Assembly (NCBI GenBank): GCA_025201845.1
Contig: MU603937.1
Span: 5,938-46,614, forward strand
Length of the DNA: 40,677 nt
Origin: Martensiomyces pterosporus
Lineage: Eukaryota; Kickxellomycota; Kickxellomycetes; Kickxellales; Kickxellaceae
Reading direction: 5' to 3'
Numbering within the stretch: position 1 is the stretch's first letter; each line of letters opens with the position of its first letter. Positions 1 to 9,578 of this stretch are shown here, piece after piece. Made by a program: the position numbers and the translations under genes. The notes under the pieces are model-generated. The model worked only from the letters and a program-made list of their open reading frames with translations. It made no database searches and had not been told where the DNA came from.

Positions 1-264
1 TTTCTCTCCTTGAAAATCGGGATGCTCTCCATCAGCCGCGAGGCCACCCCAAGTTTCCGTCCATGCTCGGGCAGCCAAGTCAAAAGCGCTTGTCGTAGCG
101 ACAATGGTGTGGCTACAAATCGAAGGGTATATCGGTGTTACTGGGATTGTCTGCAAGGTCTGAGCAGATACGTACATAGCTACTTCGATAATTCTGCTTT
201 CCCTCCCAACAGTTCTTTACCTTCGCAAACAGCCAGTTTGCTCTCATTGCAATATACTTGCTTT
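1..264. other. Sequence downstream of the LINE relic, no gene
   Basis: No supportable gene. On the minus strand this lies just after the endonuclease relic and would carry linker or reverse-transcriptase sequence if the element were intact. One frame there is open for about 50 codons, but I recognise no reverse-transcriptase motif in it. Confidence 0.4.
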
Positions 265-870
265 CTACCTCGCTTCGCTTGCCCACTCATCACAGTGGTC
301 CAACCGTATAGCCGATGCTGTTTCTGTAGATTCTGGTGCGTTCGTGGGGATGACGCAGAAGTTAAAAACTAGGTGTGCTGCCGTCTGGGTCGTCAGCACG
401 AGGTCTACCGTGGAGGAACCGTTGGGTGTGTACAGTGTGGGGACATTTGCATGGTGTTCGTGGTTGATGACTGTCAGGTTCTCTGCGCGAATGGTCTCTC
501 TTAGCATCCATCCTCGCTGGTTGTGTTCGTTTTGTTGTGTACTTGTCCTGAGCCGACTGTTAAAGTCGCCTACCCACACCTGTGGGTAGTTGTTCAGCAG
601 GTGCGATGTCTGGAACAGCTCATCCAGTGCTGCTCTGTCTCCCATCCAAAGACTCGCGGTGCCTGAATGACGTTGATTTCAGCAATGGTTTTCATCAGCT
701 CCGTGGTGTAGCACCTGGGGGTTAATAGAATTTGATTCATTTGAATACATTCTATGTTGACTATACAACCACCATTGGGGGGTGTGCTGCAGTGGGCGAG
801 TCAGGGCTTGGGCCGTGCGAGCGAGCCGATGCTCGCGACTCGCATGGTAGATTTGCTGCATGACAAGCAC
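265..870 (-). mobile_element. Degenerate LINE-type endonuclease (EEP) relic
   Basis: The best-preserved part (645 to 265) reads like the second half of the endonuclease/exonuclease/phosphatase domain of a non-LTR retrotransposon. It has VWVGDFNSRL (the GDFN catalytic motif), then TLYTPNGSSTVDLVLTT (the usual S-x-IDLVL strand), then LDHC where families have SDH. The same frame continues upstream to about 870 with GLAVLV near its start, but is broken by a TGA at 679-681. The expected strand INVIQAP is read in the neighbouring frame near 670-690, so compensating frameshifts are likely. It stops with TAG at 265-267, and no reverse transcriptase is visible in the window. The piece is a dead fragment. 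Family assignment beyond LINE-like is not possible from this much sequence. Confidence 0.65.
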
Positions 871-1179
871 AGCGAGTCCTTCACAAAGCGCCTGCTCGCA
901 GCTGATTGGGCTGCCAGCTCGTGCTGCACTGCGCTAGCTGCACAAGAAGAAAATTTTCTCTCAGCACTCTGAATCTGGCTTCAGGCATGGGCAAATTTGG
1001 TGCCACCATCTCGTTCCTGCCATCTCTGTTCTGATTCCCCCTCTCCGCGTCGTCCCTTTTACTTGCATATACCTGGTTACATACGGCCGCTGTCTGCAAT
1101 CAGCGAGAGGCGCATTTCGTGTGGATTATCGCAAAATAGGCAGAGAATAAAGCAGAGGACACGAATCTAAATCTAAAAG
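871..1179 (+). promoter_or_regulatory. Upstream region of the eIF3a gene
   Basis: No gene is seen. A pyrimidine-rich tract lies at about 1022-1063, roughly 120-160 bases before the eIF3a ATG. I see no convincing TATA box in the 150 bases before the start, which would fit an initiator-type promoter of a constitutive translation gene. This is inference from composition only. Confidence 0.3.
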
Positions 1180-3969
1180 ATGCCTCCCTTCTTCCAGCGT
1201 CCCGAGAACGCTCTTAAGCGCGCCGAGGAGCTCATCAAGGTCGGGCAGCCCGTCACCGCCTTTGAGACTCTTTATGATGTTCTCATGAACAAGCGCCTGC
1301 GCAACGCCAACGCTGCCACCACCGAGCCCGTCCTCAAAAAGTACGTCGAGCTGTGCATTGAGCAGCGCAAGGGCAAGCAGCTCAAGGAGGGTCTCCTTCA
1401 GTACCGCAACATTGTGCAGCACAGCAACCCCGAGTCTCTGGAGGCAATTATCGGCCCCATGCTCGAGGCCATCACCGCGCGTGTCACCGAGGCCCAGCAG
1501 AGCGCCGAGAAGATCAACGTCGACCTTATTGAGGACCTCGATGAGGCCGAGACCCCTGAGGACATCATCCTGAGCTCCGTCAGCGGCGAGCAGACCAAGG
1601 ACCGCACCGACCGCGCCGTCGTCACCCCCTGGCTCAAGTTCCTGTGGGAGGCCTACCGCAACCTGCTTGACATCCTGCGCAACAACGTGCGCTTCGAGGC
1701 CCTTTACCAGACCATCTCGAACCAGGCCATCGACTTCTGCAAGACCTATGAGCGCAAGACGGAGTTCCGCCGCCTGTGCGATATCCTGCGCAACCACCTC
1801 CAGGCCATCGTCAAGTACTCGCACCAGCCAAACTCGATCAACCTGTCGCACCCCGAGACCATGCAGCTCTTCCTGGACACCCGCTTCCACCAGCTCAACA
1901 CCGCCACCGAGATGGAGCTGTGGCAGGAGAGCTACCGCTCGATCGAGGACATCCACCACCTCATCCAGCAGTCCAAGCGCCCGATCAAGCCCCAGGCCAT
2001 GGCCAACTACTTTGAGAAGCTCACCCGCATCATGTACGTTGCCAAGAACCCTCTCTTCCTTGCTGCCGCGTGGCACCGCTACTACAACTACATCTACCGC
2101 CAGACCAAGATCTTCTCCGAGGAGCAGCTGCAGAACGTCGCCACCAACGTCCTGCTCTCGATTCTGGCCGTTCCCATCATCAAGCCCTCGTCGCGCATCC
2201 TGTCGCCTGCGGCCAAGGAGAACAAGCACCGCACCCAGCGCTTCACCAACCTCCTGTTCCTCAGCTCGGCGCCCACCCGCGTTAGCCTGATCAACGACCT
2301 TGTCAGCGGCGATATCCTCAACCGCGTGCGCCCTGAGCTTCGCCCCATCTACAACCTTGTCGAGGAGCAGTTCCACCCCCTGTCGATCTGCAAGAAGCTC
2401 AGCCCCATCCTGTCGGAGCAGATTGCCACCAACGAGAACGACTCCAAGTACGGCACCCTCCTTTGCAATGTCATCCTGACCCGTCTCTTGCAGCAGCTCT
2501 CGCAGGTGTACACCTCGGTGCAGCTTGACTTCATCTTCCGCCTGGCGCGCTTCCCCGAGCCCTACTCGATGACCGCAGCGGAGATCGAGCGCTTCATCAT
2601 GAACGGCGCCCGCCGTGGGGAGTTCCAGCTCCGCATCGACCACCAGTCTCGCTCGGTCATCTTTGACACGGACCCCTTCGACAGCTCGCAGTCGTCAAGC
2701 AGCGGCGCTCAGCTCCAGGCCTCCCCGTCGGACCTGATGCGCTCGCAGCTCAGCTCGCTTGCCATCTGCCTGTCCAACGCCCAGCGTGTGGCGTGCCCCG
2801 AGTACGTTGCGGAGAAGCAGGCCCGCAAGGCCGCCACTGTTGCCCAGGCGCTCAAGGCCATGGAGGAGGAGCACCGCGTTGCTGCCGCTCGCAAGATCGT
2901 CATTGACAGGAGAAAGGAGGTCATTGAGAACGCCCTCGCTCGCAAGGAGCGCGCAGAGGCCCGCGAGCGCGCCATCCGCCTGCAGCGCGAGCAAGAGAAC
3001 GAGCGCGCGAGACTCGCTGAGGAGCAGCGCCGCCGCGAGGTTGAGCGTGCGCAGAAGGAGCGCGAGACCATCCAGCGCGAGGAGGCCAAGAAACTTGCCG
3101 AGTCGATCAAGCTCAAGGCTGGCCTGGACGTCGCCATCGACGACCTCGAGCAGCTCGACACCACCAAGCTTTTGGAGATGCAGGTCGAGCAGATTGAGAA
3201 GGAGAAGCACGACATGCAGACTCGCCTGAAGACCCTTGCGCGCAAGATGGACCACACCGAGCGTGCGTACCGCAGGAAGGAGCAGGCCCTGCTTGAGGAG
3301 GACTACGAGAAGCAGAAGCTGGCTGACCGCAAGTACCACGATGCAGCCCGCGCAGCCCAGCTGGTGCAGGCACGCGAGAAGCATGCGCACGATGTGGAGC
3401 ACAAGCAGCGGTTCTCCCGCATGATTGGCGACTTCAACTCTGTGCGCAAGCAGCTCGACCAGGGTCGCTCGGAGCAGCTTGCTGCTGAGCGCAAGCGCAT
3501 CCGCGAGGAGCTGGCCAAGGCCAAGGAGGAGCGCATTGAGGAGTACCGCCGTGTTAGGGCAGAGAAGGAGGAGGCTGAGGCCGAGGAGCGCGCTGAGCGC
3601 GAGGCTCGTGAGGCCGAGGAGAGGGCCAAGATCGAGGCCGAGGAGAAGGCAAAGGCCGACAAGGCGGCTGAGCTGGCGAAGCTCCGTGAGGAGATGGCTG
3701 CCCAGCGTGCCCACGACGAGGAGCTCCTGCGCAAGCGTCTGGAGAGAGAGCGCGAGATCGAGGAGAGGCTCGCGCGCGAGAAGAAGGAGCGTGAGGAGAA
3801 GGCGTCTGCCGGAAAGTACGTCCCCCCCAGCCGCCGTGCGGGCGCCAGCAGGCCAAGCGCCTCGCCGTCCGCCGGAACGCCTCCGCCTCCTGCTGCGTCC
3901 ACGCCTTCGCAGCCTGGATCGTCGATGTCGTCGTCGGGCAAGTACGTCCCCCCCAGCCGTCGCCGCTGA
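1180..3969 (+). CDS. TIF32: Translation initiation factor eIF3 subunit a (Tif32/Rpg1)
   Basis: A 929-residue, intronless protein. The N-terminus MPPFFQRPENALKRAEEL and the following helical repeats are diagnostic of eIF3a, the scaffold of eIF3, which binds the 40S subunit and helps recruit mRNA and the ternary complex in the cytoplasm. A PCI domain is seen at about residues 440-500 (QLDFIFRLARFPEPY, then a winged-helix segment). It is followed by a very long charged coiled coil rich in E, R, K and A at about 540-870, the usual eIF3a spectrin-like arm. The C-terminus carries two copies of GKYVPPSRR, at residues 878-886 and 920-928, separated by a Ser/Pro/Ala linker. Length is close to other fungal eIF3a proteins. 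Strong C/G-ending codon bias suggests high expression. The gene converges on the next gene with 168 bases between stop codons. The start is the first in-frame ATG, and the conserved motif begins at once. Confidence 0.96.
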   Translation: MPPFFQRPENALKRAEELIKVGQPVTAFETLYDVLMNKRLRNANAATTEPVLKKYVELCIEQRKGKQLKEGLLQYRNIVQHSNPESLEAIIGPMLEAITARVTEAQQSAEKINVDLIEDLDEAETPEDIILSSVSGEQTKDRTDRAVVTPWLKFLWEAYRNLLDILRNNVRFEALYQTISNQAIDFCKTYERKTEFRRLCDILRNHLQAIVKYSHQPNSINLSHPETMQLFLDTRFHQLNTATEMELWQESYRSIEDIHHLIQQSKRPIKPQAMANYFEKLTRIMYVAKNPLFLAAAWHRYYNYIYRQTKIFSEEQLQNVATNVLLSILAVPIIKPSSRILSPAAKENKHRTQRFTNLLFLSSAPTRVSLINDLVSGDILNRVRPELRPIYNLVEEQFHPLSICKKLSPILSEQIATNENDSKYGTLLCNVILTRLLQQLSQVYTSVQLDFIFRLARFPEPYSMTAAEIERFIMNGARRGEFQLRIDHQSRSVIFDTDPFDSSQSSSSGAQLQASPSDLMRSQLSSLAICLSNAQRVACPEYVAEKQARKAATVAQALKAMEEEHRVAAARKIVIDRRKEVIENALARKERAEARERAIRLQREQENERARLAEEQRRREVERAQKERETIQREEAKKLAESIKLKAGLDVAIDDLEQLDTTKLLEMQVEQIEKEKHDMQTRLKTLARKMDHTERAYRRKEQALLEEDYEKQKLADRKYHDAARAAQLVQAREKHAHDVEHKQRFSRMIGDFNSVRKQLDQGRSEQLAAERKRIREELAKAKEERIEEYRRVRAEKEEAEAEERAEREAREAEERAKIEAEEKAKADKAAELAKLREEMAAQRAHDEELLRKRLEREREIEERLAREKKEREEKASAGKYVPPSRRAGASRPSASPSAGTPPPPAASTPSQPGSSMSSSGKYVPPSRRR

Positions 3970-4137
3970 AGTGGCTCGGCACTGCTGGCCGCCGCCCGAA
4001 AACGCCCATCTTTCCTTTGACGCTTCTTTTCAACTTAATCTCTATTTATTCGCAGGTAGCGCTTAAAAGAAAAACAGCCCACCATTTACACGCACAGGGT
4101 CTCGTGAGGTGCTGGACACTGCTGGCAGCGAAAAGCG

Positions 4138-5343
4138 CTACAGCAAGATCTTGTATTTTTCTTCGCGCGGCACGGAGTTTATGACCATGCGGCCGCCAAA
4201 GGACAGAGAGGCAAAGATCCAGGGGTCGGCGGCAGACCAGTGGGCCGCATACACGCTGGTTTCGTGGTCGTCGAACTGCGTGACCAGCCCATCGGTGGGC
4301 TTGCCAATGCCATCGCTGCTCTCTGCATCCTCGTCGCAGTAGTCAAAGTTGTCCAGCGACTCAGGCCCAGCATTTTCGCTGCTCTTTGCCTCCGCGGCAT
4401 CCAGCTCCGACACGACGTGGGCCGAAGACACGGACACGACGCTTTCGAGGTTCACAAGGCCGTCGGATCCCGCCGACAGCAGGAGCTGGTCGTGGTTCGG
4501 GTTGAATTCCAGCGCATAGACCCAATGCGAGTGGTTCACAATCTCCATCAGCGCACTGGAGACATTGCGTGTGTCCCAGATTCGCACTGCTCCGTCGTCG
4601 CCCCCGGTGGCTAGAATGTAGGGCAGATTGGGGTTGTGGTTGACGGCGCGGATCTTGCCGCTGTGCGCGAACTCAATTGCCGCCACCTGCTGTGGCTTGG
4701 CTCGCAGGTCCCAGGTGCGCACGCAGGGCCCGTCCGTTGTGGTTATCTGGCTGGCAGCGGTGGGGTGCCACGCAGCAGCCTCGATGTCGTCCATGGAATT
4801 GCGTGCCGCGGCAACTGTGTGCCTTACAGAAGGCGAGGCGCCTGCGAGGTCGTAGATGCAGACGCTGGATGGCGAGACCACCGCGGCCTGCTTGCTGTGT
4901 GCTGAGGGGTGGAACGCCACCTTGTGCGGCGGCGGCTGCTGCGTCTCCGCCACAGGAGGCTGTAGGGCGGCGATGCGCTCGGTGGACAGAGCATCTGTGC
5001 CAAATCCCACCTGGCCACCTGGCTGCGGCATGTGCGGCAGCCTCACCAGCTCCACGTCTGCCTTGCTGGTGCTGGCGTGTGCGCGGCCGTTTATTGCGAG
5101 CATCAGCGATGGGTCCCACGGAGCCGAGGCCAGCGAGCGCAGTCCGCCCGGGTGCTTGTAGACAAGGCTTGCCAGCGTGCCTTCGTCGCTGTCAAAGTCA
5201 ACCAGGTGGATCTCGCTGTCCTCCCGAATACCCAGGGTGCCAAGGGCGAAGCGGTTGCTCAGAGAGTCGCCTGCGAGGGAGCAGAGGCACAGGGTGTGCC
5301 GCTCGATGCCGTAGACATAGGAGGTGTTCCGCCTGGTCTCCAT
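4138..5343 (-). CDS. EIPR1: EARP- and GARP-interacting WD40 protein (EIPR1/TSSC1 family)
   Basis: A 401-residue WD40 protein. I start it at the METRRNTSYVYG methionine (ATG at 5343-5341), because family members begin a few residues before the VYG/IYGLE motif; the 36 upstream in-frame codons do not look like protein. WD-type blades are visible as DGPCVRTWDLR, GGDDGAVRIWDTRN and HWVYALEFNPNHDQLLL. The C-terminus DPWIFASLSFGGRMVIN followed by YKILL closely matches the conserved end of EIPR1/TSSC1. Known family members bind the GARP and EARP tethering complexes and act in endosome-to-Golgi and dense-core vesicle traffic. An acidic loop rich in D, E and S lies before the last blade. The gene is divergent from MetAP2, with 276 bases between start codons. 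Confidence 0.9.
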   Translation of the reverse strand: METRRNTSYVYGIERHTLCLCSLAGDSLSNRFALGTLGIREDSEIHLVDFDSDEGTLASLVYKHPGGLRSLASAPWDPSLMLAINGRAHASTSKADVELVRLPHMPQPGGQVGFGTDALSTERIAALQPPVAETQQPPPHKVAFHPSAHSKQAAVVSPSSVCIYDLAGASPSVRHTVAAARNSMDDIEAAAWHPTAASQITTTDGPCVRTWDLRAKPQQVAAIEFAHSGKIRAVNHNPNLPYILATGGDDGAVRIWDTRNVSSALMEIVNHSHWVYALEFNPNHDQLLLSAGSDGLVNLESVVSVSSAHVVSELDAAEAKSSENAGPESLDNFDYCDEDAESSDGIGKPTDGLVTQFDDHETSVYAAHWSAADPWIFASLSFGGRMVINSVPREEKYKILL

Positions 5344-5619
5344 TGCCGTGAGGAAGTGTGTGAATTGCCGTGCTGTGAGTAAATAAATGCAATGAGGCGG
5401 GTGCTGAAAGGAGCCACACGGCCCTACTCCTGAAAAGCGCGCGCTTTGCACTAATCACGAGTGGGAATCGCCCGTGGCGGAAATTTTTTTGTGCACCCCA
5501 CATGCTCTCGTTGGGCGTGCTAAGCATCCGCCGCCTCCTCCAGCAGCCCAGGCGCACCTTGCTTCTACACACATACATGTGTGCTCTTTATGCTCGCTTC
5601 ATAGATACAGATACAGGAC
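5344..5619. promoter_or_regulatory. Shared divergent promoter of EIPR1 and MetAP2
   Basis: 276 bases separate the two opposing start codons, so both promoters and both 5' untranslated regions must fit here. I see no strong TATA box. An A/T run lies near 5482-5490. Co-regulation is possible but is inference from spacing only. Confidence 0.45.
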
Positions 5620-7063
<1,444 letters not shown>

Positions 7064-7236
7064 GTGCAAGTGGCCAGTTCTGTTTTGCCTCTAAAAATGA
7101 AGGAGTGCTGCGGTGTCCAATAGATAATTGAGCGTGATTAAATCGAAATTAGAGCCCCTAAGTAACTGGCGTGCATCGAGCCAGGCGCCTGCTCCCATTT
7201 AGTGGCTGCGCATGGAGAGCCAGAGGCTGCCTCATT

Positions 7237-7243
7237 TATAAGG
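7237..7243 (+). promoter_or_regulatory. Candidate TATA box of HUS1
   Basis: TATAAGG lies about 100 bases before the HUS1 ATG. The stretch between holds a short CA/TACACA microsatellite (about 7303-7329). The position is plausible, but no transcript start is known. Confidence 0.35.
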
Positions 7244-7302
7244 CGAGTGCACCGGTGTTTGGCTGCTCTCCCCAGCGCTTCTCCTCTTTAGCCTTTCCCA
7301 TA

Positions 7303-7329
7303 CACACACATACACACACATACACACAG
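7303..7329 (+). repeat. TACACACA microsatellite in the HUS1 leader
   Basis: Three imperfect copies of an 8-10 base TACACACA unit lie ten bases before the HUS1 start codon, in the presumed 5' untranslated region. This is simple-sequence DNA and may vary in length between strains. Confidence 0.75.
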
Positions 7330-7338
7330 ACTGCAAGC

Positions 7339-8229
7339 ATGCGGTTCCGCACTCTTGTCTCCAACCCAAACCTGCTGTTGCGCGTCGTGCAGAGCATCGA
7401 CAAGCTGGCCAAGGGCGCGATTCTCAAGCTGACTCCGGACAAGCTGCACATAATCGTCATCACCGACATGGACTCTGGCCTCCAGCTGTGGTCGGACGTC
7501 ACCGTGGCTGCCCTGTTCGCCGACTACCGAATTGAAAGCGTCCACAACAACGAGATCTACCTCGAGTTCAGCATCGACAACCTCCAGCGCGCGCTCAAAT
7601 CCGCGCAAGGCGCCCTCCGCACCACCCTCAAGCTGACCAAGAAGCAGGGTCTGCCGCTGCTCTCGCTCATAATCCAGAACCAGTCGAGCACCGGCCGGGA
7701 AATGACGCTATGCCAGGACGTGCCCGTCCGCGTTCTATCCCCTTTGCAGATGGAGGCCATCCGCGAGCCGCTGGTGCCGGATAGCCAGGTGCACATCATG
7801 ATGCCTCCGCTGAACAGCGTCAGGAGCGTGGCTGAGAGGATGAAGAGCATGGGCGACAGGGTGGCGATTTCGGCGAACAAGCAGGGCGAGGTGACGATAC
7901 GCGTGGCGAACGATCTGGTGGAGATTACCACGTTCTTCAGGGGGCTGGAGAACCTGGCGTACGACTCGACACAGGAGCCGTCGGCCAGCTCGACGCCGGA
8001 CAGAGGGCCGGGGGAGTTTTACACGGCTGTGGTGGACATGAAGAACTTTCTGCGGTTCCTCCAAAGCTACCACGTTGCGCCAAAGAACATCGTGTGCTGC
8101 ATCATCGAGCAGCACGCCGTGGTGTTCTATGTGTACATTGGGTCGACGGGGTATGCGGGCGGCGTGGGTGCGCTGAACGAGCAGACGTGTGGCTCGCTCA
8201 CCTACTTCATCCCCGTGCGCCAAGTGTAG
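7339..8229 (+). CDS. HUS1: Checkpoint clamp subunit HUS1
   Basis: A 296-residue protein, close to human HUS1 in length. The start MRFRTLVSNPNLLLRVVQSI is the conserved HUS1 N-terminus, so the ATG at 7339 is chosen rather than an upstream in-frame ATG at 7171 that would add a non-conserved leader. Visible family features are the PCNA-like beta strands, KLTPDKLHIIV, YRIESVHNNEIYLE, ALKSAQGA and LTKKQGLPLLSL, and the C-terminal LTYFIPVRQV. HUS1 forms the 9-1-1 ring with RAD9 and RAD1, which is loaded at damaged DNA and activates the ATR/Mec1 checkpoint in the nucleus. It has no catalytic residues. A Ser/Thr/Pro-rich insertion (about residues 215-225) interrupts the second half. The gene follows MetAP2 on the same strand with 275 bases between. 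Confidence 0.94.
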   Translation: MRFRTLVSNPNLLLRVVQSIDKLAKGAILKLTPDKLHIIVITDMDSGLQLWSDVTVAALFADYRIESVHNNEIYLEFSIDNLQRALKSAQGALRTTLKLTKKQGLPLLSLIIQNQSSTGREMTLCQDVPVRVLSPLQMEAIREPLVPDSQVHIMMPPLNSVRSVAERMKSMGDRVAISANKQGEVTIRVANDLVEITTFFRGLENLAYDSTQEPSASSTPDRGPGEFYTAVVDMKNFLRFLQSYHVAPKNIVCCIIEQHAVVFYVYIGSTGYAGGVGALNEQTCGSLTYFIPVRQV

Positions 8230-8410
8230 GGGAGACAAGCCAGGCCCGAACTGGTGTCGAAATCCTATTCGCGCTCAGCCCAGCCAAGCCAGGGCTTTTT
8301 CCTGCCAAGCGTGGGCGCACATATTTTCCCTCCCGTCCCCTTTCCTCCTCTTCTCCTGCTTTGTTCTAATTAGCAGCAGCTCGCGTTCTTACTTATTTTC
8401 GCTTTGAATC

Positions 8411-9415
8411 ATGGCACAGTACCAGGGACAGCAGATGGGCGGCGAACACCCGCAGAATCCACCTCTCCGCGGGGCCTTCTCGCCGGTTGGCGACCAGCAG
8501 CAATTCGCCTCATACAACAGCTACCCGCAGCAGCCCCCACAGCAGCAGCAACAACAGCAGCAATTCCAGCCAAACCCGCCCCTGAACGCTGCCGCTCAGC
8601 AGTCCGCCGGCGGCAATTTCGGCAATCCCTACGGCATGTTCGCCCAGGGCTTCCAGAACAACCAAGCAGCCCAAATGGGCATGCAATTCGCAGGCTCGGC
8701 CATGAACGCAATGCAGGAAAACGTGCAGCAGAACGTGGGGCGGTATGTCAGCCTCTCCCAGCTGAAGCACTACTTCGACGTGTCCAATATCTACGTGCTC
8801 TCCAAGCTGAAGCTCATCCTGTTCCCCTGGCTCCAGAAGAACTGGCACCGCCATGCCGAGAGAGACCCCACGGGACAGGTGGTCGGGTACAAGAGCCCGC
8901 GCGAAGACACCAACTCGCCCGACCTCTACATCCCTGTAATGGCTCTCGTGTCGTATGTGATTGCCATTGGACTGGTTATCGGGCGTGCGGGCGTCTTCCA
9001 TCCGGAGGACCTGGGGTATACGGCGAGCTCGGCCCTCGGAATCATTATCTTCGAGGTCCTGCTCGTCAAGATGTTCTGCTATCTCCTCAACGTGGGCTCG
9101 GAGCTCCAGTTCCTTGACATCCTGGCGTACAGCGGGTACAAGTTCGTTGCCACTATCATTGTTGTCCTACTGAAGCCTTGGGCCTCCTGGTGGCTGACGT
9201 GGCTGGCGTTCCTGTACTTTGGGTTTGCGCTGGCGTTCTTCATGATCAGATCCATGCGCCACGCACTTATTCCCGAGTCGTCGTCGGTTACCGGGATCAA
9301 TGTGCACAGGAAGAGGAGGATCCACTTTTTGTTCGTCATTGCGATGATGCAGTTCCTGTACATGTGGATTCTGATGATGTACAAGACATCGAAGCAGGCA
9401 GGCAGCAAGCCCTGA
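8411..9415 (+). CDS. YIF1: Yif1-family Golgi membrane protein (Hrf1)
   Basis: A 334-residue membrane protein. The N-terminal 110 residues are Gln/Asn/Pro rich, with a near-pure Gln run at 43-51, and face the cytosol in the family. The conserved block starts at RYVSLSQLKHYFDVSNIYVL, then LILFPW and DLYIPVMALVSYV, a hallmark of Yif1. Five hydrophobic segments are seen, at about 172-192, 206-228, 233-255, 259-281 and 303-324, the expected topology. Yif1 forms a complex with Yip1 and binds Rab GTPases on ER-derived COPII vesicles and early Golgi. The ATG at 8411 has a good context and is the only one that gives the conserved frame. A long overlapping frame from 8404 is a codon-bias shadow. The gene converges on the next gene with 163 bases between. 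Confidence 0.93.
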   Translation: MAQYQGQQMGGEHPQNPPLRGAFSPVGDQQQFASYNSYPQQPPQQQQQQQQFQPNPPLNAAAQQSAGGNFGNPYGMFAQGFQNNQAAQMGMQFAGSAMNAMQENVQQNVGRYVSLSQLKHYFDVSNIYVLSKLKLILFPWLQKNWHRHAERDPTGQVVGYKSPREDTNSPDLYIPVMALVSYVIAIGLVIGRAGVFHPEDLGYTASSALGIIIFEVLLVKMFCYLLNVGSELQFLDILAYSGYKFVATIIVVLLKPWASWWLTWLAFLYFGFALAFFMIRSMRHALIPESSSVTGINVHRKRRIHFLFVIAMMQFLYMWILMMYKTSKQAGSKP

Positions 9416-9578
9416 GCCCCGCCTATTTACATACAACAAAATCCACGGGCGTAGCAGTAAAATCCACGCCTCTCTCTCCCGCCACCTTCAAATATATCGA
9501 CATGCTAATAACAAATGGTATATATAAGACTCAGAGAAGAAAGAGAGGCAAATGGAACAGAAGATGCGCTTTTTTTTT

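Noticed and set aside
1126..3714. Long minus-strand ORFs opposite eIF3a (505 and 339 codons)
   Set aside because: They are mirror images of strong codon bias in eIF3a; the sequences are Leu/Gly/Val rich with no motif.
8404..9117. 237-codon plus-strand ORF overlapping YIF1
   Set aside because: It is another frame of YIF1, with Arg/Pro/Ala-rich composition and no motif.
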